Positions 21,469-32,134 of a DNA stretch of 64,000 nt are shown here, piece by piece (position 1 is the first letter of the stretch; every line of letters begins with the position of its first letter). Under the pieces are notes generated by a model. That model was not told the origin of the DNA. It saw only the letters and a list, made by a program, of their open reading frames with translations, and did no database searches. The stretch covers positions 50,307 to 114,306 of the forward strand of contig QXCR01000098.1 of NCBI GenBank assembly GCA_004380135.1, written 5' to 3'. Both the position numbers and the translations under genes were made by a program. The DNA is from Stemphylium vesicarium (lineage: Eukaryota; Ascomycota; Dothideomycetes; Pleosporales; Pleosporaceae).

Positions 21469-22734
21469 TTACTGGCCAGTTGCAAGTCGCGGGCTCCGAA
21501 TTTGCGGCGTCGGATGGCTTCCTTCCCTCCTTGATGTTGCATTCCGAGGGAGGGAAACTTCCAATGTGGATGGAGCGGACCAGGCGTGATGGCAGTCGCA
21601 GAAAACGACTTCACCGTCACAGGGACGCAAGATGTCGACGATGGCGCGAATAGTGGGACGATTCTCGAGAGAAAATTCCAGCATGGATACGATGAGTGGT
21701 ACCAATCGTGTTGCTAAACACCCAATCACTACGCTGTCTAACTCTGCTAAGTCCTTCACCCAGGTTTGTAATTGCGGCAAGTTTTTCTCGTATGACCATG
21801 GTTTTGATTCAGCGGGGTTCACGCATTCCTCTGCAATCAACCCAAGGGCGCAAAGGTACATTTCAAGAAATGTGCAGCCAAGGGCGAAGATATCCTCGGC
21901 TCTTCCACAAGGCTTGGACTGTACGCGTTCTGGTGCTTGGTATCGTACTGTCATCGTATCGCCACCACTTGTCGCACTGTTGGCCAATGACGAGATATCC
22001 TTGGACCATCCGAAGTCAGCCAGCCAAAGTCCATCGGCAGTGAGTAAGATCTGCGAGGGCTTGAGATCTTTGTGCCGAATTCCGTTGGAGTGAAGGTAAA
22101 GTACCGCTGAAGCTAGGCAACGAAAGCAGTTCCTGAGCCGTAGCATGGACCTGTATTGCAGCTCTAGGAGGTTACGAAGAAGACTGCTTTGGAATACATC
22201 CAAGTCCGGAGTAACTGCGATGAGGGCTTCCCACGTTAACTGATCTCGTCCTGAAATGTGTGTAGGAGAGCCAAGTGCAGACGAAATCGAAGTCGTCAAC
22301 ATGGAGGCTCCAACGAGTTGGACGTCCAGATCATCAGGACAACGATCTACCCATTTATTTAGATAATCCATGTTCCGCATGAAAACCGCCAAATCGCATT
22401 GTGCGGCCGGCCACAGTAGTAGGCCAAGTTCGACATTGCCCTCTCGGTGATGGATGTAAGAGCCAATAAGCTCCACAATATGTTTATGTCGCTCCTTCGA
22501 CAGCTGGCCTAGGATTTCGACCTCATTGGTCAGTTCCTGGGTCAACCAATGTCTCTTTGTGCGTTTCCAGGCGACCGCGATGCCCCCGATCTCCGTCTCA
22601 TAGACACTGCCAAGCCCACCTTGACCGAGCCAGCGTCCAGCCTTGAAGGGCTTTGGGTCTTCCTTTTTGAGGATGACTTGGCGGCTTGTGAACCTACGGT
22701 TCCACGCTGCGAAGGCCCCTTCACTACTCATCAT
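21469..22734 (-). CDS. Fungal protein kinase with altered catalytic loop, 421 aa
   Basis: A single-exon frame with a full kinase fold: Gly-rich loop GQGGLGSVY (about residues 37-45), ATP-lysine in VAWKR (57), alpha-C glutamate in NEVEIL, catalytic loop HKDLKPSQILL (221-231), DFG (240-242) and APE (QAPERV). The loop asparagine that normally binds Mg (HxDLKPxN) is glutamine here. About 80 residues are inserted between the hinge region and the catalytic loop. The last 40 residues are disordered. It resembles the expanded fungal kinase-domain proteins rather than a known signalling kinase; substrate unknown. The N-terminus may be incomplete: the 700 nt upstream keep hydrophobic and basic open frames on the same strand but no clear splice link. 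Confidence 0.8.
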   Translation of the reverse strand: MMSSEGAFAAWNRRFTSRQVILKKEDPKPFKAGRWLGQGGLGSVYETEIGGIAVAWKRTKRHWLTQELTNEVEILGQLSKERHKHIVELIGSYIHHREGNVELGLLLWPAAQCDLAVFMRNMDYLNKWVDRCPDDLDVQLVGASMLTTSISSALGSPTHISGRDQLTWEALIAVTPDLDVFQSSLLRNLLELQYRSMLRLRNCFRCLASAVLYLHSNGIRHKDLKPSQILLTADGLWLADFGWSKDISSLANSATSGGDTMTVRYQAPERVQSKPCGRAEDIFALGCTFLEMYLCALGLIAEECVNPAESKPWSYEKNLPQLQTWVKDLAELDSVVIGCLATRLVPLIVSMLEFSLENRPTIRAIVDILRPCDGEVVFCDCHHAWSAPSTLEVSLPRNATSRREGSHPTPQIRSPRLATGQ

Positions 22735-23887
22735 CCGAGCTTGAATAGGCTAAGTTCCAGGTGCTTTAACGAATGAGTAGGAGTCGTGCGGATTACTGTC
22801 CAAACAGCTCGCAAGAAACCGCAGATAGTAGTTGGATCTGAACGTAGGAGGCGGGCGAAAGAAGGAAGGCGATATCTCTGTCCGTTCGCCGTCCGACGTG
22901 ACAGCCTTAGACGGCGAGCTTGTTGTTGGTGACGAAGAGTAAACAAGTGAACAAGTTGAATGAAGAGTGAGGGGAAGCGGGGCTCAGTCGAGCTGCCTCA
23001 TTTCCCAGACGCAAGCCCAGTCCAATAGCGAGGAAGTGGCGTTTCAGCCTCGCTGACAATATACGCACCAACCCGGCAACGACGACCAGGTCATTGCCGA
23101 ACCGTACAGCCAGCCAGTCAAGAGCCACGCTCTTACCGCATACTTGCGACGGAGAAGAGACTCTTCCAGAGTTCAAATTGTGTTCACTCCGCAGACCTCG
23201 ATTTCGCTCCAGAGGTTGGCTGGTGAATAAGCTCGATGCGCTTCGACAAATGGGAAAAGCGATGTTGTAAAAAGCGCTTCAGAGGTTCAGCCCACGTCCG
23301 TATCCTCACTGCACCGTGGAGGAACACCAGCTGTATCCATCCATAACGACCGCATTCGCGTACAAGCAAGACATTTTCAACAAATTCCCCGTGAGGTCGG
23401 CATCACCAGCAAATTGCCTCCCTTCGGCACAGACGCGTAGAAGTCCATCTCCTTCAACTGTGACATCTAAAGCGGTGCATTTGAGTAAAGAGAGAAGGGA
23501 GAAAAGCTCAGATAGAGAGCGTTCGACAAGGAAGAAGTAAGATGATGTCAATGGATGGAAAGGGGAATTGAGATGAGATGAGATGGATGCCAAGGAGGCC
23601 AGCATTTGAGGAAAGTGACAAGGAACAGCACTTACATTGCGGTTCAGCCTTGCTCTACACGGGTACTATCGTGCACCTGGGATGAGAGATTTGCAATACA
23701 AGGCGAACACTTGTACCATATTGAACATCTTGATAGTGGTCTAGAGAACATCTGATACTACCTTGTGAATGAAGATCAATAGAACCGGGAAAAGAGACAA
23801 CATGAGAGAAACGCCCAGTCCCAGAGACAACATCATATACTCATCTATGTCTACTAATACACCCACCCCACCCCCAAATCCCCCACT
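22735..23887. other. Intergenic or unresolved 5' region of the kinase gene
   Basis: On the minus strand there are open stretches at 23176-22907 (hydrophobic, Leu/Val-rich) and 23605-23306. They could be missed upstream exons of the kinase or a separate small gene, but no start and splice combination was convincing. Left unassigned. Confidence 0.35.
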
Positions 23888-25949
23888 CTACTGGTCCAAA
23901 AACTCCCAAAGCCCCTCCCCATGAACAAAATCCCCCCAAATAACATTAACGAGCCAATAATCCCTTCTCGACGCCCCCAACAACATACTTGTAGCACTCC
24001 TCGGGGGATAAATGCGCTGCCACTCCTGCCAAATACTAAACGCCTCATCGAGCCAACTTCTGAAACTAACCGCCTCAATAATAGTAGGCGTGACAATCTC
24101 CTTACCCGCAAAAGTGCCCCACGTCACGGGGTTAACGCCATCTTCCTGGCTAGCTTCAAAGTCTCCAGCGGCGTTGCCAGCAAAATACGTAACCTGGTCG
24201 TGAGCATCGAGTTTAGGTTTGAGAACTGCGAATTCGGAAGCGGGGATGAAGAACTCGACAAAGGGTTTTTGGAAGACGTAGCCGTTTTTGGGACCCCAGC
24301 CGAAGACCGGATCGCTGGATTTGATGCCGTTGACGGCGGGTTGCGAGGCTACTGTCCACCAGCCCTTTGCGTTCAGGGCGAGGAGTTGCTTGCTGATGGT
24401 GGAGGTTTCCGGGGAGAGACCTTGTTCGCTCCATGGGATGGCTTCGAGGTCTCCTTCGATGTGGCGGCGGAAAAGGGTTGAGATGTCGCCTTTTTCGACG
24501 GGGTGGCCCCAGAGCTTGAGCGCTTGCGGCGTAGAGACGTGCAGGGTGGGACCGTAACCGTCAATCTCTCCAAAGGCTGGGGAGCGTGCATCACCCCAGC
24601 GACCGTTGGGGAAGTCGTCCCATGTGGCTTCGCGGCCAAGTGAACCTTCGCCTTCTGAGATTGCCAAGGTGTTTGCACGAGTGTTGATCGGCCCTCGTGG
24701 TACTCCAGCTTCCTCTTCCGTTGCCTCGTACGAATGATTACTCGACTTGGTGGCAGAGTGTTGTGATATGATTACTCTGTTGCGTGGGCCAGAGTTGACA
24801 GCCGATGACCGACGTCTGTGTGGCACAAAGCCGTTTGGTGGTGGCTCCAGGTTGATGGCGGGTGTGGTCTCAACTATGACCTCATCATCTTCGACCACTG
24901 TGTTGGGGATGAGGTGTGTGTCTTCTAGTATATGCGACACAGCCTTCTCCAAGTTCAACGTGTAGAAATGGAATCCTCTCCTGCATGTATCTGGCCGTGC
25001 CTTGATATGCTCCACCATCTCGTCCATGATCTTTACACCAACCTGCTTGACTAATTCGTCATCGCTCTTCACCGCGTCTAATCGCTTCAGGATGTCCAAT
25101 GGTAGCTTTGCATGCGATAGCTTAGTCGTCCGGAGTAGGATCTTGTACGACTGAACTGGCATCAAGCCGGGTATAATTGGTATCGTCTTGAACACTCCAC
25201 TCTCATGCTCCCTCAACTTTGTCTCGAATTTGTCGTAGGCTTCGACATCGTAGAAGAGCTGGGTCATGATAAAGTCGGCGCCGGCCTTGGTCTTCTCAAC
25301 CAAGTATGGTAGATCTGCCTCTGGGTCCTGATTGTCAGGGTGGCTCTGGTCCGAATGGCCCTCGGGATACGCAGCGACACCGATGCAGAAGTAGTCGCCG
25401 TAATTCTTTCGAATATACTTGACTAGGTCGGTCGCCCATGTAAAGTCTTTGTTGGAATCCTGTTCCGGTGGTGTGCCCTCGTCCCTGTACTCTTCACTCC
25501 GCGGCGCGTCACCCCTCAGCGCAAGAATATTCCTTATGCCCAAAACCTGCGCCTGCTCCAACGCTTGGTCGATGAGCTGACGGTTCATGTTCGTACATGT
25601 CAGGTGGAGGCATGTTGTGAGGCCCAATTGGCGCTGGCATATCTCAGCCAGCTCGAGCGACTTGGTGGCTGTGGACCCGCCGGCACCCCAAGTAACGGTG
25701 ACGAAGAGAGGACGAAGGGCCTGTGACATGCGCTCTAATCGAGTCTGGAGGTTCGCAAAGCCCTGTAAAACTGTGAGCGTCTGGCTTTGGTTTTCACACC
25801 TCGTTCCCTGAGCCGCATTGCCTCCCTCCCGCAAGCGTCGCGTGCGCGCGGGGCAAACTCACCATCGCCGTCTTCGGCGGGAAGAACTCGAGCGAGAAAT
25901 AATTGGCGCCATCAGGCAGCGCATTGATCTTATCCGTAATCTTCTCCAT
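23888..25949 (-). CDS. met12: Methylenetetrahydrofolate reductase, MET12 type, 653 aa
   Basis: Exons are 25949-25863 (starts MEKITDKINALPDG, contains SLEFFPPKTAM) and 25762-23888. The intron is 25763-25862 (100 nt, GTGAGT...TTACAG), phase 0. The enzyme reduces 5,10-methylene-THF to 5-methyl-THF with FAD, feeding methionine synthesis in the cytosol. The catalytic barrel shows VTWGAGGST, HLTCTN, NILALRGD and YPEGH; the C-terminal regulatory domain follows after a Ser/Arg-rich linker (RRRSSAVNSG) with ATWDDFPNGRWGD and ESFR-like ends. The linker and the C-terminal LWEFLDQ resemble yeast MET12 more than MET13, which is why I give that symbol. It is divergent from an ACMSD-like gene. Confidence 0.9.
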
Positions 25950-26525
25950 CTTGCATGCGCAATCGAGGCGGAGATTTACGGTAATGTGGCGGAAGACGTT
26001 GTGTCATGGCTACAAAAGTGATGAATGACAAAAAGTGAGGGCAGCTCATCTGGAAGCCGCATGTGGGGCAATGCGGATCGACAGTCGGGATCCTTATCCT
26101 TTATCGGCCCTTGGAATGCCCCCCAAACCCTACTACGCGACTTGATTTCCCCGCGTAGTCTAGACTGAATTGGAGCATGCGGTACATGATCTAGGATTTG
26201 TAGCAGCATGTAGTGAAAGACGTTGTTGGTTCGCGATGCCGACGAGCCCACACGAGAACCGAAGCGGGGTCCCGAACGCCATCATACAACATGACGGCGA
26301 ACAGCCTGAGAAGCAAGCCTAGTCGTTGCTTCTTTGAAAAGTTTGGAAGTGCTGGAAATTATATCTTTGCTATTTCAATACTTCTGCCCACAAGATGAAG
26401 ATATTTTGAATCTCTCAATACCAATAAGAGATACTGAATCCATGTTCTCAACCTCTCCGGTCTTGACCATCCTAGGCCACACCGTCACAGCCACAACCGC
26501 TCAATCCACTACCACTACGGCAAAC
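25950..26525. promoter_or_regulatory. Divergent upstream region, MTHFR / ACMSD-like gene
   Basis: Separates two divergent genes. An upstream in-frame ATG at 26442 for the right-hand gene lies inside it. No clear TATA element. Confidence 0.35.
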
Positions 26526-27575
26526 ATGTCCCACTCACTCCCCCAACGGATCGATGTACACTCGCACTTCCTACCTCCATTCTACCGCACAGCCCTAGCC
26601 GAAAACGGACACACGCATCCCGACGGCATGCCCGCCATCCCATCATGGTCTCCCGAACAGCACCTAGAGATGATGACCATAGCCAACGTCTCCAAATCAA
26701 TCTTGTCAATCTCCTCACCCGGCACCCATCTCGTACAGAGCAACGAAACGTTAGCACAAGACCTAACGCGATCATGCAACGCCTACGCTGCCTCGCTCAA
26801 GAAAGCGCATCCAGGCAAATTCGGCCTGTGGGCTGCCCTCCCGCTCCCAGATGTCGAACACAGTCTGCGCGAAATCGAAATGTGTGTTGCAGAAGGGGCG
26901 GAAGGATTCGGGCTCATGACAAATTACCACGGCGATTACGTTGGTGCCGAGACGATGGATCGGGTGTTCGACAAGCTGAACGAGATTAGCGCGACGGTGT
27001 TTATTCATCCTACAAAACCGTGTATGAAGCATGGAAACAATGCCACTGCTTCAGCGCAAGGCGTGGATGCACTCCCTTTTGGTGACCAGTATCCGGTGCC
27101 GATATTTGAGTTTTTCTTCGACACTGCGAGGGCGATTATCAACCTGTTTAGTACGGGGACGGTGGATCGTTGTCCGAATATCAAGTTCGTTATTCCGCAT
27201 TCTGGGGGTGCGTTGCCGCCGCTGATGACGCGGTTCATTCAGTTCTCGAGCGTAGTGCCGGGCGGACGCGTCTTGAATGCTTCGACTGTACGACACCAGT
27301 TGGAAACGCAATTCTACTTCGATCTAGCTGGCTTTGTTTTCGATGGCGAGAGCGGGGGACATGGTCAGCTGAAGGCGTTCGTAGAAGGGTTCCAGATCCC
27401 GTATGAGAGGCTGCTTTATGGAAGCGATTTTCCGTTTACACAGACGCAGTTTGTGAAGATGTTTGCGGATCGCATGAAATATGGCCTGGAACATTTGTTT
27501 AGCGAGAAGGAAAGGGATGCGATATATGAAGGCAACGCAGTCAAGCTACTGGAAGAGGGGAGAAGGAGGAAGTGA
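26526..27575 (+). CDS. ACMSD-like amidohydrolase (decarboxylase), 349 aa
   Basis: Single exon. Metal-site signatures of the amidohydrolase-2/ACMSD group are all visible: HxH in DVHSHFLPPFY, a histidine in FIHPTKP, a histidine in IPHSGGALPP and the aspartate in LLYGSDFPFT. Members decarboxylate aromatic acids or related compounds without oxygen, for example 2-amino-3-carboxymuconate semialdehyde, 6-methylsalicylate or gamma-resorcylate. The substrate cannot be decided here. Start at 26526 (MSHSLPQRIDVHSH) is chosen because the metal motif then lies near the N-terminus; ATG 26442 would add 28 Thr-rich residues. Its stop is only 55 bp from the stop of the convergent dehydrogenase gene. Confidence 0.85.
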   Translation: MSHSLPQRIDVHSHFLPPFYRTALAENGHTHPDGMPAIPSWSPEQHLEMMTIANVSKSILSISSPGTHLVQSNETLAQDLTRSCNAYAASLKKAHPGKFGLWAALPLPDVEHSLREIEMCVAEGAEGFGLMTNYHGDYVGAETMDRVFDKLNEISATVFIHPTKPCMKHGNNATASAQGVDALPFGDQYPVPIFEFFFDTARAIINLFSTGTVDRCPNIKFVIPHSGGALPPLMTRFIQFSSVVPGGRVLNASTVRHQLETQFYFDLAGFVFDGESGGHGQLKAFVEGFQIPYERLLYGSDFPFTQTQFVKMFADRMKYGLEHLFSEKERDAIYEGNAVKLLEEGRRRK

Positions 27576-27630
27576 ATGGTATTTGTCTGGGAATATGGAT
27601 AAGAGCGTGTTGCTTGCGACGCGGCACTGT

Positions 27631-29448
27631 CTATATGTACTTGTACGGGTTCATGATGCCGTTCTAGTCGATTGTTAGTATTGGCTCAGTTCGGGTAGAT
27701 GGAAGCAATACTTACAGGGTCGTAGAGGTCCTTGATCTGCTTCATCAGCTTGATCATGGTCTCACTCTTACTGTATTCAATGTACGGCTTCTTGGTCACA
27801 CCCAAGCCGTGTTCGGCACTGATACTACCGTTTCGCTTCTGTACCCACTCGTAGACGAATGGCTCAAGCTTCTTTTCTACGGCCTTGTCGAACTTCCTCA
27901 CTGGGATGTTCAGATGCAGATTGGCATCACCCATGTGCCCGTACCCTACAACATCAACTACTGGGTGAGTTGACTCACTACCGAGCAGTCCAGCCTCGGT
28001 TAAACGGTCGCGCGTCTCGTTTACTAGATCGTAGAGCTCTGAAATTGGTATCGACAAGTCGTACTTGTAGACGCCGCCGTCATGGCCAAGGCACTCGGTG
28101 ATACCCTCTCGCCATGACCAGAGCTCCTGAATCTGGGTTTGGTCCTGTGCAAGAACACCGTCGGAGACGACCTCAGTCTCCATGACATGCTCTAGGAAGG
28201 ACTGAAGTTTCTGCAAGATATTAGCTACGACATATTGCAGCCCGGATTTGGCTCACCTCATTGTCATGGTCTGCATTAGAGCCACTGGTCTCAATCAGGC
28301 AGTAGAACGGATGCTCGCCCTCAAGCGGCATCTTCTTACCAGTTACCCTGTTGACCAGCTTTTGTGTGCGACCGTCCATCAGCTCAAAAGCTGACAGGAT
28401 CTCAGAAAGCTGGCCCTTGGCCTCGATGTAGGCCTTTTGGACCTGCTCGTAACTTTCTAGACCGAAATATGCGACATTGACCGCGGGTGACCTCCTCGGG
28501 CAAATTATTGAGACCTTTGTAATGATGCCGATTGTACCCTCTCCGCCGATAAAGAGCTGCTTCAAGTCGTATCCAGTGTTGTTCTTGCGCAGCGTAGAGA
28601 GATCATCCACAATGGTGCCGTCTGGAAGGACAGCTTCAAGGCCAAGTACGTTTCCGTGGAAGCTACCATAGCGCAGCAAACGGAGACCACCAGCGTTGGT
28701 TGCGACGTTACCACCAATGTAGCACGAACCCTTGGCACCAAGATCTAAGGGAAAGATGTGGTTTTTCTCCGCAAGGAAGTTGTCAGCATTCTCTAAGATA
28801 ACACCAGCATCAGCGACTAGGATACCAGATACTTCATCAAAGGACCTGATCTCGTTCATCTTCTGCATGTTGATGACAATCTCATCGAATACCGGCACAG
28901 ATCCACCAACGAGGCCGGTGTTACCGCCTTGTGGAACTACAGCGAGCATATTGTCATTGCAGTATTTCAAGATCTTGCTGACCTCTTCGGTGGAGCTGGG
29001 CTTTAGAACTAGTTTGGTGTGACCACGGAACTTGCGCATCCAATCGCTGTTGAAAGCCTCGATGTCTTCCGATGCATCTTTTGATACGCCGTCAATGACT
29101 GCAGATTCTGAGCCGAGGAGGTCTTTGAAATATTTGACATGTTCCTCGTTGACTTTGGCAAATTTGGAATCGCGTTGGAGATGGGGATACCTGGATTGGT
29201 TAGTGAAATTTGCGGACGTGCGCAAAGTGTAAATCTTACGACTCGGACGTAAATTTGATGGCTTTAGAGGATGCGGTTGGGCCCTTCACTCCACCTTGCT
29301 CATCGGGCTGGTGAGGCTCCGAAGTCGCTGACGTACTGCCTGTCCAACGAACTTGACTTATCGGTCGCAGACATTGGTAGCGCGATGGTGCACGAGCGGA
29401 CAGTGCAGTTCGCCGCAGCGAAGATACCAAACGCGCCGAAGTTGCCAT
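27631..29448 (-). CDS. Mitochondrial FAD-linked D-lactate / D-2-hydroxyglutarate dehydrogenase, 556 aa
   Basis: Four exons: 29448-29240, 29190-28257, 28210-27716 and 27663-27631, with introns of 49, 46 and 52 nt. Total 1671 nt. The N-terminus MATSARLVSSLRRTALSARA is basic and Ser/Arg-rich, a typical mitochondrial presequence. The FAD-binding PCMH signature is PQGGNTGLVGGSVPVFDE, and the C-terminal half carries VVGYGHMGDANLHLN and SAEHGLGVTKK, as in yeast DLD2/DLD3 and human D2HGDH. It oxidises D-2-hydroxyacids and passes electrons on; which acid is not certain. The last exon supplies only NGIMNPYKYI, a conserved family end that is easily missed in annotation. Confidence 0.92.
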
Positions 29449-29725
29449 GGTAATCGACGGTAAAAAGAATGCGACGAAAGAGCGGAAATAATCAAAGTGG
29501 CCATCGTGAATATCTCGAGTGGATGACATAAGATGACAGGGCGAGCACGAGCCATATTGCTTGGCATGGTTAGGCGGGAGCATCGACGCGGCCAGCTCTG
29601 GAGCTCCCGCGATCAGCTTGTCGCCTGTAACAACCTCCTACCCCACCCATTCACTACTGTAATCCTTTGCTGTACCGCAGGAAACAAATAGGAAGTTCTC
29701 ACGACCGCACACCAATTCTCCCACA
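29449..29725. promoter_or_regulatory. Bidirectional promoter, dehydrogenase / proteasome alpha4
   Basis: 277 bp lie between the two divergent start codons. No clear TATA box is seen. Confidence 0.45.
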
Positions 29726-30697
29726 ATGGCGTCTGGATATGATCGAGCTCTCTCCGGTATGAGCATATACAGACTGAAGTGGCTGGCTTAGCTAACTGCG
29801 TCAGTCTTTAGTCCTGACGGTCACGTATTCCAGGTTGAATATGCTCTGGAGGCTGTCAAGCGAGGTGAGTAGTTGTAGAGAAAAACGTTGCAAGGCCACA
29901 GACTCACTCGCCTTAGGAACATGCGCTGTTGGCGTCAAGGGCTCGGACATAGTAGTACTCGGATGCGAGAAGCGATCAGCGATGAAGCTGCAAGATACCC
30001 GAATCACACCCTCCAAGATCTGCCTGGTCGACACCCACGTAGCCCTCGCCTTTGCTGGACTCAACGCCGATGCCCGCATCCTGGTCGACAAGGCCCGCCT
30101 CGAAGCGCAATCACATCGTCTCACCGTCGAGGACCCAGTATCGATAGAGTACATTACCAAGTACGTTGCAGGTGTGCAGCAGAGGTACACGCAGAGTGGT
30201 GGTGTCCGACCGTTTGGCATCAGTACGCTCATAGTCGGCTTTGACCCCAACGACAAGACCCCGCGCCTGTACCAGACCGAGCCCTCTGGTATCTACTCGG
30301 CATGGTATGTTGATTCGCTCACTTAGATGGTTCATTTTGCTAATACGTTAATAGGAAAGCGAACGCGATCGGTAGGTCGAGTAAGACAGTCCGCGAGTTT
30401 CTCGAGCGCAACCACAAGGAAGGCATGGACCGGGAAGAGACTATCAAGCTGACGGTCAAGTCACTACTGGAGGTGGTGCAGACGGGCGCAAAGAACATTG
30501 AAATCGCCATCATGGCACCTGGCAAGCCCATTGAGATGCTGCCTGTCGAGGACATTGAGAAGTACGTGGAGAACATCAACACAGAGAAGCAGGAAGAGGC
30601 AGCAAACAGGAGGCCCGGAAGGCAACCAGGTACAGGACAGGCTGCCATCCTCACCCGCCAGACTCCGGGCGAGGGCTCGGGAGCTGGTGGCGCGTAG
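29726..30697 (+). CDS. pre6: 20S proteasome subunit alpha type 4 (Pre6 / PSMA7), 273 aa
   Basis: Four exons: 29726-29756, 29805-29864, 29917-30304 and 30355-30697; introns are 48, 52 and 50 nt. Total 822 nt. The spliced start MASGYDRALSVFSPDGHVFQVEYALEAV contains the alpha-subunit signature (YDRALSxFSPDGxxxQVEYA), and GTCAVGVKG, SKICLVDTHVALAFAG and QRYTQSGGVRPFG follow. Alpha4 sits in the outer ring of the core particle, controls substrate entry and has no protease activity. The C-terminal 30 residues are Arg/Gly/Gln-rich and longer than in yeast, as usual in filamentous fungi. Convergent with the CHY gene, 242 bp between stops. Confidence 0.95.
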
Positions 30698-30939
30698 AGG
30701 CACGGATAATGACTGATGGCGAAAAGACATGAATAGCATTGGCGTCTTAGGTGGTAGACTTGATGAACCTGTCTCGTACAGATCCGACCAGCTAGTGCTC
30801 ATGAATGGCATATCTAGCATATGACGTTCCCTCACTTCGCCCAACCCCTCGCTCATCGCGTGACGCTCGTTTGGCGTGATGTTCCTGCACGTTGTAGTTT
30901 GTGTTACTTGTGTTGTATGGTTGGCGTCCTCGCCCTTGC

Positions 30940-31528
30940 TCAGCCCAACTTGTTCGGCGCTTCCTTGACATCAAAGATGGACCGCATTTCCTCGCCGCGG
31001 ACACGGTCGTCTTTCAGCATTCTGGGAAGCGGTTAGAAAGTGGTGGCATGATTCATGGCGTCGCAGCATACCTGGCGTCCTTTCGCACGTCGTCGCCCTC
31101 TACCTGCAGCGATGCCTTTGGTGTCTTCGCCTCGAGGACGAAATGGTTGTCGCAGTGCGGACAGTACTCGTCGCTACCCCTCATCAGTCCGAGCGCGACC
31201 TACAGCATTCTCTGATATACTCACGCGTCCTCGAACTCGCGCGCATCTTTCCGGAAGGCTTTTTTGCACTTTTTGCATATAAAGACCATGTCAAACGTCT
31301 GCATGAGCGGATGGTCGCTCTTTTCCTGGTGACATTCTGCGCAGTCGAACCATTTTTTGCCTGTCCATTTTTCTCAGCATTCGGCCATGTTTTTGCGTGT
31401 TGGCGGCGACGTACAGCACGGCGAGCGGATGGAGACCTGGGCGTTGAGGATGTGTTTGCTGGATGCGCATCAGCTGGGCTGCGGAGGGGACTGCGGGGGT
31501 CTCGGGGAGCAGCGCGTGCTTACCACAT
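30940..31528 (-). CDS. CHY-type zinc-finger protein, 122 aa, five exons
   Basis: Exons are 31528-31524 (only 5 nt), 31458-31415, 31360-31225, 31173-31072 and 31021-30940, with introns of 65, 54, 51 and 50 nt. Total 369 nt, 123 codons. Every junction restores conserved sequence: MCKHILNAQ, RSPCCKKWFDCAECH, EFEDADEYCPHCDNH and KDARMLKDD. The zinc-binding pattern CxH...CC...CxxCH...H...CxxC...CxxC is the CHY finger (PF05495 type), related to yeast HOT13, which aids small-Tim biogenesis in the mitochondrial intermembrane space. Whether this fungal protein shares that role is not known. Exon 1 holds only ATG plus two bases of the Cys codon. No single open frame shows more than a fragment of it. 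Confidence 0.88.
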
Positions 31529-31530
31529 GG

Positions 31531-31554
31531 CGTCGTCGTCGTCGTCGTCGTCGT
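31531..31554 (-). repeat. Trinucleotide repeat (ACG)8 just before the CHY start codon
   Basis: Eight CGT units on the plus strand (ACG on the gene strand) end two bases before the ATG at 31528. They would lie in the 5' UTR. Confidence 0.8.
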
Positions 31555-32134
31555 GAATGGCGAGAGAGTATTACGGCTTTACGGCTATACGATTATGGAG
31601 GTGCAAGGTTATGACGGCTGCAGGCTGCTAGTCTGGCGTGTTGGAGGCCTCGTCTATAATTCGCCAGGTGCCTGATCGGCTTGCCGTTGGTGCGCAGGGT
31701 TCCAGGAAAGTGGGAGGTGCTAGGTGCTAAGATGCTGACGGTTCCTGGGTAGTGGAGAATGAGCAGTAGGCAAGACACGACACGACACGACAACACCGCC
31801 TTAAGCCGCTCACGCCCGGCTCAGAATACGCACCTGGGCACAGATTGTTTGCACAGTGCACTAGAGGCAGCCCAACACCCGCCGTGACCCTCGTCTGTTG
31901 CTGAAACACTCGCACCCCCCGCCGACGACCGGTGTTCCCTGCTGCCGAAGAGACAGTGTACGCGTCTCCACTAGGGAGCCCTACACTCGGTCAGTCAGTC
32001 ATTTGGGCCTCCACCACGTCGAAGCACTGCTCCGCCACAACCATCAGCAACGCCAAATGGGAAGCAGACCTCAGTGGTCGATGAGCAGCTATAGGATCCC
32101 TTCCGGTGCCGGCTGACGACAAACCCCCCCCGTC
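31555..32134. other. Divergent intergenic region
   Basis: Separates the CHY gene (minus) from the 5-phosphatase gene (plus). A tandem acacg run (gacacgacacgacacgaca, near 31774-31792) is present. No gene supported. Confidence 0.45.
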
